Counted from the stretch's first letter, positions 48,838 to 58,404 are shown. The stretch: 64,000 nt of DNA from JAUVKT01 sp942491535 (GCA_942491535.1 CALOBV010000026.1:1-64000); one strand, 5' to 3'. Numbers and translations are program-made. Notes: generated by a model from the letters alone, not told the origin.

Positions 48838-51800
48838 ATGAGAAAGTACTTATTACTGTGGATTCTATTCTTTCCGCTTAGCCTTATGTCTCAGGAAGGC
48901 ACACCTTTTATTACACACTATAAGGGGAGCAGAAACCAGAATATGCAAAACTGGGCCATCTGCCAGGACGGCTTGGATATGATGTACTTTGCCAACAGGC
49001 ATGGTCTGCTATCATACGATGGTTACAGGTGGGATAATATCAGGCTCCCGAATACACCGATGAGCCTGGCCCGCGACAATTTATCAAACAGGGTGTATAT
49101 AGGTGGTTTGAATAATATCGGATACCTGGATAAAGACTCACGGGGAAGCAATGAATACATACCAATATCCAACGACTCCATCAGTACAGGGATAATAACG
49201 GGAATACTTTTTGAAGACGATATTATAATATTTTATGGTGATGAATCGGTATCAATTTACGACAGGAAAACGGAAAAGGTAGGCAGGCAATGGCTGACAA
49301 AGGAGGACGAAATATTTACTGGAGTGGTATATGTTGATAATAACCTGTTTATTAATGTTAGCGGCAGGGGACTGCACAGGATAGACAGTGACACTTTATT
49401 TCCTATAGTAACCGGCTACCTTACAGAAGACTGCGAAATACTATTTTCCCTCCCCCACTCCAGCGGCAGGGTACTGATAGGTACCAGTGATAACCGGCTA
49501 TCACTGTTTGACGGGATAAAATACTACGATTATCCTTTAAGTAATACTGAATACTTGAAAGACAACCTTTTATCAGGTGGTGTTGAGGTCGGTCAAAAGT
49601 TTTATGCATTCTCGACCCTTTATGGAGGTGCAATAGTTGTGGATAAACAAAGTGGTAAAGTAGAACATATTATCAATTACCAGAATGGACTGCCCGATGA
49701 CGAAATATACGCCATGGGAAGCGACAGCAACGAAGGGCTCTGGTTGGCTCATAGCTACGGAGTATCAAGGGTCGACCTCAAGTTGCCGGCCGAAAACTAT
49801 TCAGGGTTTCCGGGTCTTGAAGGCGTGCTGACTGCTTCGCTTAAGTATAACGACAGATTATATGTAGCTACTAATACCGGGCTCTATATGCTGGACGAAG
49901 TAAAGAGTTATAAAGAGGTTGAAGAGTTTTACAGGGTTAAGCAGGTTGTTGAGAGAAAAGAAGCTGCTAAACCTATAAGCAATGCTGCGGAGGACAATAA
50001 AGAGTTAGTAGAAGAAGTGCAAAGTGAAGAAGGAAAGAAGCCCTTAAAGAAGGTGTTTTCAAAACTTTTCTCAAGGAAGACAGAGGAAGAACCTGTTGCC
50101 GTCGCTAAAGCTGTGGAAGAAAAGGAGGCAGCAGAGGAGGTAATAACGGAGCCAGAAAAGCCGGTTGAGACAAGGACCGTTGTAAGAAAAAGGACGGTTA
50201 GTAAGTTACAGTCAATAAATTGGATATATAGAAAAATAGAAGGTATCAATACAAGGTGCAGCAGCATGGTTATAACAGACCATGGACTGATAGTTGCCTC
50301 CGGCTCGGGATTGTTTTCGCTTACCGGACTGGAAGCTCAGAAGATTGGCGATGACCGTACTATAAATACAATTCAGTATTATGATAAGCGCCTGATTATA
50401 GGATCTGACAAAGGAATCTATACTGCTGTATTTAAAGGTGATGCATGGATTACAGACAAGACAAGTTTTAATCATAATACTCCTGTATATTCGATAGCCA
50501 TTAAGAAGGATGCTTCCATATGGGCAGGTGGAAAAAATATTATATACAGGTTTGGAGAGATTGAGAATGGGAGGTTCGGAGAAGAAGAGTGGTACTATTA
50601 TTCTTCAGAATTCCAGGAAAACTGCATGATTGATAATGTAAATGATACCATAATGCTATTTGCCGATTCAGGGATTCAATATTTCGCGGCCGAAGACGAG
50701 TCATTTATTCCATATACCAGAAGCAGGAAGCTCAGAGAAGGTGCTACAGGAATGAGATATATACTTAACCAGACCGGGTATCCATGGATTTTTGACGGAG
50801 GAGAGTGGTACACCTTAAATGAGCAGTTAGGCGGAAATGCTTCTATAACAAGGATACTCAGATTATTCGATGACATCTCCTCAATTTTTTTTACAGCAGA
50901 GGGTGATTTCTGGGTAATTGACGGCAGTAAAGACATATACGAGATAAAACCGGGAGAGGAAGGAGAGGCTGACCAGCGCTTTAATTTATTTATTTCAAGA
51001 ATCTATAATGACGAAGGGACTTTCTTTGATTTTGAAAACCTGGTTTTTGAGTCAAAAGAGAAAGCTATTTACCTTAGGCTGAGTGCCCCCCACTTTATAA
51101 AAGAAACATCAACACAGTACCAGTATCTTGTCTATGATATGATGCGCACATGGTCGGCCTGGAGCTACAATCCTGATATAAGCCTCTTTTTACCTCCGGG
51201 TGACTATACCATCCATCTTCGTGCAAGGAATATACTCGGCCGCATAAGTGATGAAGAGAGCATATCGTTATCTATCAGGCCACCCTTTACTAAAACAGCA
51301 TGGTTCTCTATACTGCTGGCTGTTGCTGCTACAATACTACTCTGGCTTATTTTTGACCTGAGGCAGAGAAAACTGAGACACGACAAGAAGATACTGGAAA
51401 TAAAGGTAAAGGAAAGAACTATTGAGCTGGAGAAGAAGAAGGCCCAGATAGAGGTACAGAGGGATGAGATAGTAAGACAGAACGAAGAAATAACAAGCAG
51501 TATTACTTATGCCAGGAGAATACAGGAAGCCATCCTTCCAACAAATCAGCTGCTGGAAAAGAATTTCTCAGAACATTTTGTAATGTTTAAACCCAGGGAC
51601 ATAGTTAGCGGTGACTTCTACTGGATTGCCGAAAGTAGAAGCTTTATGTATTTTGCTGTGGCAGACTGTACCGGTCATGGTGTGCCGGGAGCCTTTATGA
51701 GCATGCTGGGCATATCACTCTTAAATGAGATTACCGGAGAAGGCATTATTGATCTTAACACCGGAGAGATACTCGATATACTTAGAGAAAAAATTATATC

Positions 51801-52239
51801 TGCACTGCACCAGCAGGGTAAGGATGAGCAATCGAGCGACGGTATGGATATTACCCTGTGTAAGTATATAAGGAAGGATAAGATCCTGGAATATTCGGGT
51901 GCCTTCAATCCCCTTCTCCATTTCAGGGGAAATAAACTTACCGAATATAAAGCCGACAGGCAGCCAATAGGCTTCTTTGAAAAATCACGCAAGTTCACCC
52001 TGCAGAATATTAATATCAAAAAAGGAGATTCTCTATACCTTTTATCTGATGGTTATTATGACCAGTTTGGTGGTCCTAACGACAAGCGCTACTCAACAAA
52101 GAAACTTAAGAGCACACTTACCGGCATAGCAGAGTTTCCTATGAAGAAGCAGCTCGAGATGCTCGAAGAGAACTTACACCTGTGGAAGGGCGACCAGGAA
52201 CAGGTTGATGACATTTTAATTCTGGGCCTGAGATTCTAA
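48838..52239 (+). CDS. Propeller sensor with SpoIIE/PP2C phosphatase output
   Basis: The start is set at ATG 48838, which gives a clean signal peptide (MRKYLLLWILFFPLSLMSQ, 19 residues); an in-frame GTG lies at 48820. The ~1133-residue protein has a periplasmic two-component-regulator-type propeller (about 25-730) and a Y_Y_Y-like domain, then one membrane helix near 820-840 (FSILLAVAATILLWLIF), a coiled coil (KEIKVKERTIELEKKKAQIE region) and a SpoIIE/PP2C phosphatase (about 890-1130) with FVMFKPRDIVSGDFYWI, ADCTGHGVPGAFMSML and QPIGFFEK. The propeller is split by a charged disordered insert around residues 360-465. It should couple an extracytoplasmic signal to dephosphorylation of an anti-sigma-factor antagonist; no such partner is in the window. 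Confidence 0.88.
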   Translation: MRKYLLLWILFFPLSLMSQEGTPFITHYKGSRNQNMQNWAICQDGLDMMYFANRHGLLSYDGYRWDNIRLPNTPMSLARDNLSNRVYIGGLNNIGYLDKDSRGSNEYIPISNDSISTGIITGILFEDDIIIFYGDESVSIYDRKTEKVGRQWLTKEDEIFTGVVYVDNNLFINVSGRGLHRIDSDTLFPIVTGYLTEDCEILFSLPHSSGRVLIGTSDNRLSLFDGIKYYDYPLSNTEYLKDNLLSGGVEVGQKFYAFSTLYGGAIVVDKQSGKVEHIINYQNGLPDDEIYAMGSDSNEGLWLAHSYGVSRVDLKLPAENYSGFPGLEGVLTASLKYNDRLYVATNTGLYMLDEVKSYKEVEEFYRVKQVVERKEAAKPISNAAEDNKELVEEVQSEEGKKPLKKVFSKLFSRKTEEEPVAVAKAVEEKEAAEEVITEPEKPVETRTVVRKRTVSKLQSINWIYRKIEGINTRCSSMVITDHGLIVASGSGLFSLTGLEAQKIGDDRTINTIQYYDKRLIIGSDKGIYTAVFKGDAWITDKTSFNHNTPVYSIAIKKDASIWAGGKNIIYRFGEIENGRFGEEEWYYYSSEFQENCMIDNVNDTIMLFADSGIQYFAAEDESFIPYTRSRKLREGATGMRYILNQTGYPWIFDGGEWYTLNEQLGGNASITRILRLFDDISSIFFTAEGDFWVIDGSKDIYEIKPGEEGEADQRFNLFISRIYNDEGTFFDFENLVFESKEKAIYLRLSAPHFIKETSTQYQYLVYDMMRTWSAWSYNPDISLFLPPGDYTIHLRARNILGRISDEESISLSIRPPFTKTAWFSILLAVAATILLWLIFDLRQRKLRHDKKILEIKVKERTIELEKKKAQIEVQRDEIVRQNEEITSSITYARRIQEAILPTNQLLEKNFSEHFVMFKPRDIVSGDFYWIAESRSFMYFAVADCTGHGVPGAFMSMLGISLLNEITGEGIIDLNTGEILDILREKIISALHQQGKDEQSSDGMDITLCKYIRKDKILEYSGAFNPLLHFRGNKLTEYKADRQPIGFFEKSRKFTLQNINIKKGDSLYLLSDGYYDQFGGPNDKRYSTKKLKSTLTGIAEFPMKKQLEMLEENLHLWKGDQEQVDDILILGLRF

Positions 52240-52257
52240 TAATCTGGCTTAGAGCTA

Positions 52258-52307
52258 CCTCCTTCGTTAAAACTTCGGAAGTCGAAGTAAGTCGTAAGAC
52301 TTAAGGA
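52258..52307. repeat. Dispersed intergenic repeat, copy C
   Basis: CTCCTTCG-TTAAAA-CTTCGGAAG, followed by GTCGAAGTAAGTCGTAAGAC and CTTAAGGAG. The shared core TTCGTTAAAACTTCGG is as in copies A and B. It lies between convergent genes. Confidence 0.7.
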
Positions 52308-52315
52308 GAACTACT

Positions 52316-53866
52316 CTAAAAGTAGTTTGTGTATTTACCCCAGAGTTCATCACCAAGCATCCAGTATCTTTCAACAGCCTTTTCAGCTGTTTCTATTGAA
52401 TACCTTGTTAGCTCAGCCTTAGCCTCAGTCTTATCCTTTTTATAAAGCTCGGTCAATCTCTTCTCAAAGGCCTCCTGGTCGGCAAACAATTTATCTTCCA
52501 TCTCACTCCATACAGCCTCAACATCCTTACTCATAGGCTGGTAGCGCATATACGTTAGCTGACTTACCCTCCTGAATGCCCACCATGCACAATCGCGCCT
52601 GAATCCTCTCCTTCCATCTACCATATAAGATTCGGGCATAGAGTTAATGCCGCAATAAAATGGTAGGTGAGGCGTGGTACAGGGATTATCATAGCCCAGC
52701 CATACTACCCCACCAATAGCATCTGGAAGCCAGTTCCTGGATTGAGTTATCTGTACATATGTGGCACGCGGACATGATATTGTTCTTTCACGGGCAATAC
52801 CAAAGAGTTCTCGTGTGTCGTTACTCATAAATGGATTGGCAACGGGGCTTTTTAAATACTCACCACGACGATCAGGTGCCACAAGTGAAGCCGTCATATC
52901 AAATGGTGTATTCTGGTAATAATCTCTGAAAATAGCCAGCACATCCTTTACCGACAACTTATTATCGGGTTTAACAGAAAGGGGGAAGTTTTCGCCGTTA
53001 GGGTCGAGATTAAGAGAGGGTGCCACAAGACTCAGTGCCCTCCATTCCCTCCTTCGGGATCCCATGCTCATCCGGTTGGCATAGACATAGCAAAACTCAA
53101 ACTCTTTACCACTATCGGCGCTCCAGTAACCCATCTCTTCAGCCAGTGAAAACACATTGTCTGAAGCCATATAATTATCGGGATCGTCGAGGTTAATAGA
53201 CCTGATACGACTTGCATTTGCAGACACTCCTACCTCATCATCTGGTATGCGAACTGCAGCCCAAACTGCACCGATCTTCCCTTTTCCCGGTCCGAGTATC
53301 TCGAAATGCCATGTTTCATCCGGGTCGGCAAATGTAAAACATTCGCCCACATCATTATAACCATATTCCCTGGTCAGTCCATCAATAACCATTATTGCCT
53401 CACGAGCTGTTTTTGCCCTCTCAAGTGCCAGGCGATACAGTTCAGGACAGTCTATCAGTCCGGCATCGGAAACAAGTTCGCGCTTTCCGCCGAAGGTAGT
53501 CTCTCCTATTGCCAGCTGGTGCTCATTCATTACCGGATAGGCTGTATTGATATATGCATAGGTCTCTCTAACCTGCCTTATATAGCCTGCCTCTATTACA
53601 TCGGGGTCGTTAGGACTACCTGTACGTTTTGGTTCAAGATAAACCGCTGTTTCCGACCCTGCCTTATGTTTGGCACCAGGCACCAGGTTTATCCATGTGC
53701 GGTCGGTACCGCTATCGCAGGTATGAGAGGTCATTGTTGATCCGTCAACCGAAGCCTTCTTCCCTACAATAACACTTGTACAACTCTCAGACTCTATATA
53801 TTGAGCTGAGAGCGTAGAGGTAAGAAGTATGGCTATTGTTATAAAAAGTAGTTTCAGGGATTTCAT
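52316..53866 (-). CDS. Secreted C69 family dipeptidase
   Basis: A 516-residue protein with a signal peptide (about 1-21) and the nucleophile Cys29 in SCTSVIVGKKASVDGS. The conserved TSHTCDSGTDRTW, HQLAIGETTFGGKRE and GRRGFRRDCAWW-type segments match the C69 enzyme encoded next to it. It is the last gene of the minus-strand run that starts at 58998, but is separated from the preceding C69 gene by 194 bases containing a short GGGTTTA repeat, so it may have its own promoter. It should cleave dipeptides or related amides in the periplasm. The gene is intact. Confidence 0.9.
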   Translation of the reverse strand: MKSLKLLFITIAILLTSTLSAQYIESESCTSVIVGKKASVDGSTMTSHTCDSGTDRTWINLVPGAKHKAGSETAVYLEPKRTGSPNDPDVIEAGYIRQVRETYAYINTAYPVMNEHQLAIGETTFGGKRELVSDAGLIDCPELYRLALERAKTAREAIMVIDGLTREYGYNDVGECFTFADPDETWHFEILGPGKGKIGAVWAAVRIPDDEVGVSANASRIRSINLDDPDNYMASDNVFSLAEEMGYWSADSGKEFEFCYVYANRMSMGSRRREWRALSLVAPSLNLDPNGENFPLSVKPDNKLSVKDVLAIFRDYYQNTPFDMTASLVAPDRRGEYLKSPVANPFMSNDTRELFGIARERTISCPRATYVQITQSRNWLPDAIGGVVWLGYDNPCTTPHLPFYCGINSMPESYMVDGRRGFRRDCAWWAFRRVSQLTYMRYQPMSKDVEAVWSEMEDKLFADQEAFEKRLTELYKKDKTEAKAELTRYSIETAEKAVERYWMLGDELWGKYTNYF

Positions 53867-53876
53867 AATATTTTTG

Positions 53877-53904
53877 GGTTTAGGGTATAGGGTTTAGGGT
53901 TAAA
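53877..53904. repeat. GGGTTTA heptamer repeat
   Basis: Three to four units of GGGTTTA/GGGTATA lie just upstream of the C69 gene 52316-53866, within the gap between two C69 genes. A CTCTTTGCCCTTTGCC tract at 54010-54040 fills the other side of the gap. Confidence 0.75.
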
Positions 53905-54060
53905 AAGCAATAATCCATAATACCCTGATAAGCAGGGCAAATAAGCAATTACTATTTCCAAAACTCCGCTCACTTTTATCTTCTTCCTTTAATCCTTTAT
54001 CTTTTTTACTTTACTCTTAGCTCTTTGCCCTTTGCCAACTGGCTGCTGAGCAGTCTATTG

Positions 54061-55725
54061 TTAAAAGCCACGTGCGTAGAAGCTCCAGAAAGTATCACCC
54101 AGCTCCCACCACTTATTCATTGCTGCACGGGCAAAGTCGTTAGTATACTTGGTAAGGAAGAGCCTGTATTCTGAAGGCACAGGATTTCCATCCTTATCAA
54201 GTTCTGCTTCTTTACCTTTCTCCAGATTATAAAGCTCAAGAGCTTTTTTATCTATCATAGGAATTTCGGCCAGGGCCTTCTTTTCAAATTCCATAACTGC
54301 GCCTTCAATATATTCGCGGGTAATACCCCACTTTATCTCTGCCAGCCTGTTTGTGCGTCTGAAATGCCATGCAGCAGCATCGGTACGGAATCGTTTCTGG
54401 GCCCCTATTTCAAAACTAGCGGGTAGCGAAAGAACACCCGAATAGACTGGTATACGAGGGCTGGCACCCGGGTTATCGAAAGAGAACCATGCCACACCAC
54501 CAATCTCATCAGGTAACCAGTCGCGACACTGGATAATCTGCGAATAAGAACATCCGGATATCGCTATAGTTCTTTGAGACTCGATTGTGCCGGGCTTAAG
54601 AGTGTTTACAAGGTTTCTCATGTCGTAACTCATAAAGTTGCTCGCCAGCGGACTAAGCGACTCACTACCATCTTCAGCAGGTCGACCATATCTGCCATAA
54701 CTGCTTACCATCAGGTTTCTGCTCATATCAAACTCTGTTCCCTCATAGGTCTGGCGATAGTAGGCAAATACATCATCTATGCTCACCTTCTTATCGGGTT
54801 TAACAGAAAAGGGCAGCTCATCTACTTCCTGCGTCAGGTTAAGGGAAGGAGCCATAGTGCTCAGGATAAAAAATTCTCTCATCGCGAAAGCCTTATCTCT
54901 TCCTCCGTAGGCTTTCCAAAATCTAAACTCACCATTTTCTTTTTTGTTATAGTAGCCCATATCCTCGGCCAGTGATATTACGTTTTCGGATGCCATGTAA
55001 TAATCCTTGTTTTTCAGGTCAAGGGTACTTATACGAGGAATATTTGCCGAAACACCAACATGATCGTCGGGTATCCTTACAGCAGCCCATACTGCTTTAG
55101 GCTCATCGTAATTAAAGCTTGAGCCGAATATCTCAAAGTGCCATACCTCATTCTTATCTGCTACGGTAAGACATTCACCTGAGTCGCCATAGCCATATTT
55201 CATAGCCAGGTCGCCCATTAACTGAACTGCTTCGCGTGCAGTTGTGCAGCGCTCAAGTGCAACTGCCTGCAGCTGCTCAATAACGAACATCCCGTCGTCA
55301 TTCCTGAGTTCGCGACGACCACCAATGGTTGTTTCTCCGATAGCCAGCTGCTTTTCGTTCATGGCCGGATAACAGACATTAAAATACGCGTATGTTTCCT
55401 CTACCTGGGGTATCTCTCCTTTAACAACAATATTCCTGAGGTCCCACGATGTTTCGGTATGCATGGTGCCCCAAAGCACTTTTCTTGTTGTACCGGGGTC
55501 ATACTTTTTATGAGGAACTATATTCAACCATGTGCGATAATTGCCATCACAGCTATGGCTGGTAATAACCGATCCGTCGGTAGTTGCTTTTTTACCAACC
55601 ATAATGCTGGTACAAGATGCTTCTTCGTCTGTAAGCTCAATAAACTGGGCATGAGTAAACTGCACAGAAAAGAACAATACCATTACCAGTGCAAAGTACT
55701 GCCTGAAAAGATGAGTCTTCTTCAT
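54061..55725 (-). CDS. Secreted C69 family dipeptidase
   Basis: A 554-residue protein with a signal peptide (about 1-27, FTHAQ) and nucleophile Cys38 in SCTSIMVGKKATTDGS. TSHSCDGNYRTW, KQLAIGETTIGGRREL and a DWLPDEIGGVAWF segment are shared with the C69 paralogue at 52316-53866. Its start is 27 bases after the stop of the M14-like gene, so it belongs to the same operon (DUF6305, DctM-like, small membrane protein, M14-like, C69). The tandem C69 genes look like a local duplication. Activity is dipeptide or amide hydrolysis, presumed periplasmic. Confidence 0.9.
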   Translation of the reverse strand: MKKTHLFRQYFALVMVLFFSVQFTHAQFIELTDEEASCTSIMVGKKATTDGSVITSHSCDGNYRTWLNIVPHKKYDPGTTRKVLWGTMHTETSWDLRNIVVKGEIPQVEETYAYFNVCYPAMNEKQLAIGETTIGGRRELRNDDGMFVIEQLQAVALERCTTAREAVQLMGDLAMKYGYGDSGECLTVADKNEVWHFEIFGSSFNYDEPKAVWAAVRIPDDHVGVSANIPRISTLDLKNKDYYMASENVISLAEDMGYYNKKENGEFRFWKAYGGRDKAFAMREFFILSTMAPSLNLTQEVDELPFSVKPDKKVSIDDVFAYYRQTYEGTEFDMSRNLMVSSYGRYGRPAEDGSESLSPLASNFMSYDMRNLVNTLKPGTIESQRTIAISGCSYSQIIQCRDWLPDEIGGVAWFSFDNPGASPRIPVYSGVLSLPASFEIGAQKRFRTDAAAWHFRRTNRLAEIKWGITREYIEGAVMEFEKKALAEIPMIDKKALELYNLEKGKEAELDKDGNPVPSEYRLFLTKYTNDFARAAMNKWWELGDTFWSFYARGF

Positions 55726-55752
55726 AGTTTTAGTTATTTAGTTTAATAAATA

Positions 55753-56919
55753 TTATTCGTAATAAATCTTTGATGGATGGACACCTTCCGGGTTCTTCAG
55801 GTAGGCACCTACTCCATTTTCAATTACATCGTTATATCGTGGTACATTAGTACAATATATTTCCTTTCCGGGAAAAAATTCGTTCCAGCTTTCCATTGTT
55901 TGGAGTATTGTAGATGTATGTCTGCCCACCCTCACATCAATAGGCCATCCATTTTCGTCGATTGGCGCAAACAATAAACCATGCTCACCGGCCTTTACCA
56001 CAAATTCGTCTTTCCCTTCCAGCAGTTGTTTTACACCGGTAATTCCACGGGTGGCATCAAGGAATGGTTCAGGTGCTTCAAAAAGCAGTGAGATAGCATC
56101 AGAATGATCGCCTATCTCCCTGTGTGAGAGCCCGTGAAGGTTTTTAGGCGAGAATTCCGTTCCAATTGAAAAACCTTCATAATCGGTTAGCATCATCGAC
56201 ACCAGTGTAGCCAGATCCTGTCCGTTCTCATGGGCAACGATAGTATTAATTACAGGATATTGTAGCTCTGCCTCATGCAGGTCTATTACTATATCTACTT
56301 TTTCTTCTTTTATCAGTTTCATAAAAGCATAGCATGTCTTCTCTGTGAGTGTACCGTTTGCCCTTCCCGGCCATGCACGGTTGAGGTTTCGTATATCGAC
56401 ATAGGCCAGGTTCTGACCGCTTGGGTAGTGAATAAAAACCTCTGGGTCGGGCCACTGATCTAAGGGATTAGACCACCTGTCGCCCATTCTGAATGATTGG
56501 CCTCCCCAGGCTGTAGGAATAGTATAAGATGCAGGATAGGCTCCACTGGGGCGTGTAAGGGTGGTAGCACTCCTGTTGGCCGACATCACTACGATAATCC
56601 TTCCTTTCTGTAATTCGGCATTTTCAGCAAATATCCATGATGTCAGTCTTCCGGCTGGCTCTTCCGGATGAGAGCCACCCAATATCAGCAATGTTCCACC
56701 CTCCTCCTCTCCTTCGAGGAAGTATAGATTACAATCGTTAATACTACCTTTTATTTTATCAAAGTAGTCACCAAGTGTCTTAACCTGGCTGACATAATCA
56801 CTTACAACGACAATTTCGGACATATGCCTGTGCTGATAGAATTTTATGCCTGATACAACGAGGATAAGGATTCCAAAGAGCCCGATAATTATTTTTCTTA
56901 TCATGTCTTTCCTATTCAT
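55753..56919 (-). CDS. Membrane-anchored M14-like deacylase (aspartoacylase/desuccinylase type)
   Basis: A 388-residue protein with one N-terminal membrane helix (about 8-25) and no cleavage site, so probably anchored with the catalytic domain outside. Zinc ligands are visible in GGSHPEEPAG (His84, Glu87) and DLHEAE (His215). Between them lie RNLNRAWPGR and an IHYPSGQNLAYVDIRN segment, as in the succinylglutamate desuccinylase/aspartoacylase clade of M14 enzymes. These remove an acyl group from an N-acyl amino acid. The gene is eight bases after the small membrane protein gene and 27 before the C69 gene, so it belongs to the same operon. Confidence 0.82.
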   Translation of the reverse strand: MNRKDMIRKIIIGLFGILILVVSGIKFYQHRHMSEIVVVSDYVSQVKTLGDYFDKIKGSINDCNLYFLEGEEEGGTLLILGGSHPEEPAGRLTSWIFAENAELQKGRIIVVMSANRSATTLTRPSGAYPASYTIPTAWGGQSFRMGDRWSNPLDQWPDPEVFIHYPSGQNLAYVDIRNLNRAWPGRANGTLTEKTCYAFMKLIKEEKVDIVIDLHEAELQYPVINTIVAHENGQDLATLVSMMLTDYEGFSIGTEFSPKNLHGLSHREIGDHSDAISLLFEAPEPFLDATRGITGVKQLLEGKDEFVVKAGEHGLLFAPIDENGWPIDVRVGRHTSTILQTMESWNEFFPGKEIYCTNVPRYNDVIENGVGAYLKNPEGVHPSKIYYE

Positions 56920-56927
56920 GGCTCTGC

Positions 56928-57092
56928 TTATTTAAGTAAAAATATTCTAAGAAGAAAAGGTATCAGGATTATTACAAGCAAAACCTCTTCTTTCCAATCT
57001 TTAGACTTAATAATATTATAGATTATAAGTCCAACGATAAAGGCTGCCAGGGCATAGTAGCTTATTGATATAATACTGTTTAAAATTTCCAT
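56928..57092 (-). CDS. Small (54 aa) membrane protein of the permease operon
   Basis: The start is set at ATG 57092 (MEILNSIISISYYALAAFI), 11 bases after the DctM-like stop, rather than the 57191 ATG that overlaps the permease gene. The 54-residue product has two hydrophobic helices (about 8-26 and 35-53) joined by a short charged loop (KSKDWKEE). I do not recognise a family. It is packed tightly between the DctM-like and M14-like genes. It could be a small subunit of the permease, in the place of DctQ in TRAP transporters, but DctQ proteins are larger with four helices, so this is inference. Confidence 0.65.
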   Translation of the reverse strand: MEILNSIISISYYALAAFIVGLIIYNIIKSKDWKEEVLLVIILIPFLLRIFLLK

Positions 57093-57103
57093 GATCTTCA
57101 ATT

Positions 57104-58396
57104 TTATAATCCAGATAAGAATCCCAGGTCGCTGCTGAAAACGACCATAAGTGTACCAACAATGCATATTAATATCGCAGGCACAATACATTTCTTAAGA
57201 AACTCTTTGTAGGACTCCTTTGGTCCTACCACATCCACCGTTAATCTTCCTATAATTGCTGTAGGAGGCAGAGCATCGCCCAGGGGCCATATTATACTCA
57301 TCCCTGCCAGTGCAATTATCGGATCCAGTCCGATAGAGTTAAACAGAAGTACAAGGGGCACACCAAATACTGCTGCCGAGCCATACATCAGTACAGATTC
57401 GGTAATTGGCAGAAAGATAAAGAGGCCGGCAATAACCAGTACGGTGGGTAGTGTAATAAAAGTAATGGCCAGGAGTCCCCTCACCCCGGTAAGTGTCATA
57501 ATCTGTACCAGTATACCAACGCAGGTAAGTGTTCCGATAAGAGGAAGCAGTTGTTTTATAGTATCGGCCGATATTTTAAGGATTTTAAGCTTCTTTGGCG
57601 ATAATGCCCATGCCAGAGCGGCGGCTACAATAAACATTAATGGCAGTCCGACGACAGGCGAATCGTGAGGCCATTTCCTTCCCAGGAAGATCAGGCCAAA
57701 GAAAGCGAGGAAGGGAATTATTATCCTCCACCAGTTCATTTTCTCAGGAGGCATAGGTAGCTCGTTGAAAGCCTTATCCACATCTATGTCTGTTCCGCGC
57801 CAGCCAAGAATAAATATTGTTGCTATTGCAAGCAATACGCACGGGATAAGAAGGGGCATAAAGAAGCCCACATATGGCATATTAACCCCGGCAGCAGTCA
57901 TCATAGCCCATAGGCTAACCGGCGGTGCTGCAGCGCTTAAGCCGGCAACCAGGAAAATTATTGCAGCTACCTTTATCCGAGGTATTCCCATATAACTGAG
58001 CACAATGGCAACCATACCGCCTGTAATAAGAACCGTAACACTTCCTGCACCGGTTAATGCGCCAGGAATTAATAAGAGGAAGGTAAGAAGAAGGAGGAGG
58101 ATGACCCTGCTCTTATAAAAACGCTCAATTATTCCTCTTACTGCAAAAGCTACTCCACCTGACTCCTTCAGTATATTCATAAAGAGGGTTGCTGATATAA
58201 AGATCAGGTTTATATCCATATAGGTAATGGAGCCCTCGGCAATATGACGTACGGGAAACCAGTGACCTGCTGCAATAGCCCCTCCAAGGGCAGCAGCAAG
58301 CATTGAAAGTTCTGTCGATAATTTAAATTTGAGAGCGATGATATATACAATCACCATCAATCCAAAAATTAAACCTGCAGATAGGTACATACTCAC
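57104..58396 (-). CDS. DctM-like (TRAP large subunit / ion-transporter superfamily) permease
   Basis: A 430-residue protein with about 11-12 membrane helices. Two re-entrant-like regions are marked by LIPGALTGAGSVTVLITGG (108-126) and VSLWAMMTAAGVN (about 160-172) in the first half, and by SIIWPLGDALPPTAIIGRL (about 365-384) in the second. The pattern recalls DctM/TRAP large subunits and other anion permeases of the ion-transporter superfamily. A classical TRAP operon also encodes DctP and DctQ, and neither is seen. The gene starts eight bases after the DUF6305 stop and is followed after 11 bases by a 54-aa membrane protein. The likely cargo is an amino acid, dipeptide or carboxylate, which is inference from neighbours. 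Confidence 0.78.
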   Translation of the reverse strand: MSMYLSAGLIFGLMVIVYIIALKFKLSTELSMLAAALGGAIAAGHWFPVRHIAEGSITYMDINLIFISATLFMNILKESGGVAFAVRGIIERFYKSRVILLLLLTFLLLIPGALTGAGSVTVLITGGMVAIVLSYMGIPRIKVAAIIFLVAGLSAAAPPVSLWAMMTAAGVNMPYVGFFMPLLIPCVLLAIATIFILGWRGTDIDVDKAFNELPMPPEKMNWWRIIIPFLAFFGLIFLGRKWPHDSPVVGLPLMFIVAAALAWALSPKKLKILKISADTIKQLLPLIGTLTCVGILVQIMTLTGVRGLLAITFITLPTVLVIAGLFIFLPITESVLMYGSAAVFGVPLVLLFNSIGLDPIIALAGMSIIWPLGDALPPTAIIGRLTVDVVGPKESYKEFLKKCIVPAILICIVGTLMVVFSSDLGFLSGL

Positions 58397-58404
58397 GACT
58401 AATT

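Noticed and set aside
57104..57191. Longer start for the small membrane protein at 57191
   Set aside because: It would overlap the permease gene by about 90 bases and add a Cys/Trp-rich stretch unlike a normal N-terminus. The ATG at 57092 fits the operon spacing.
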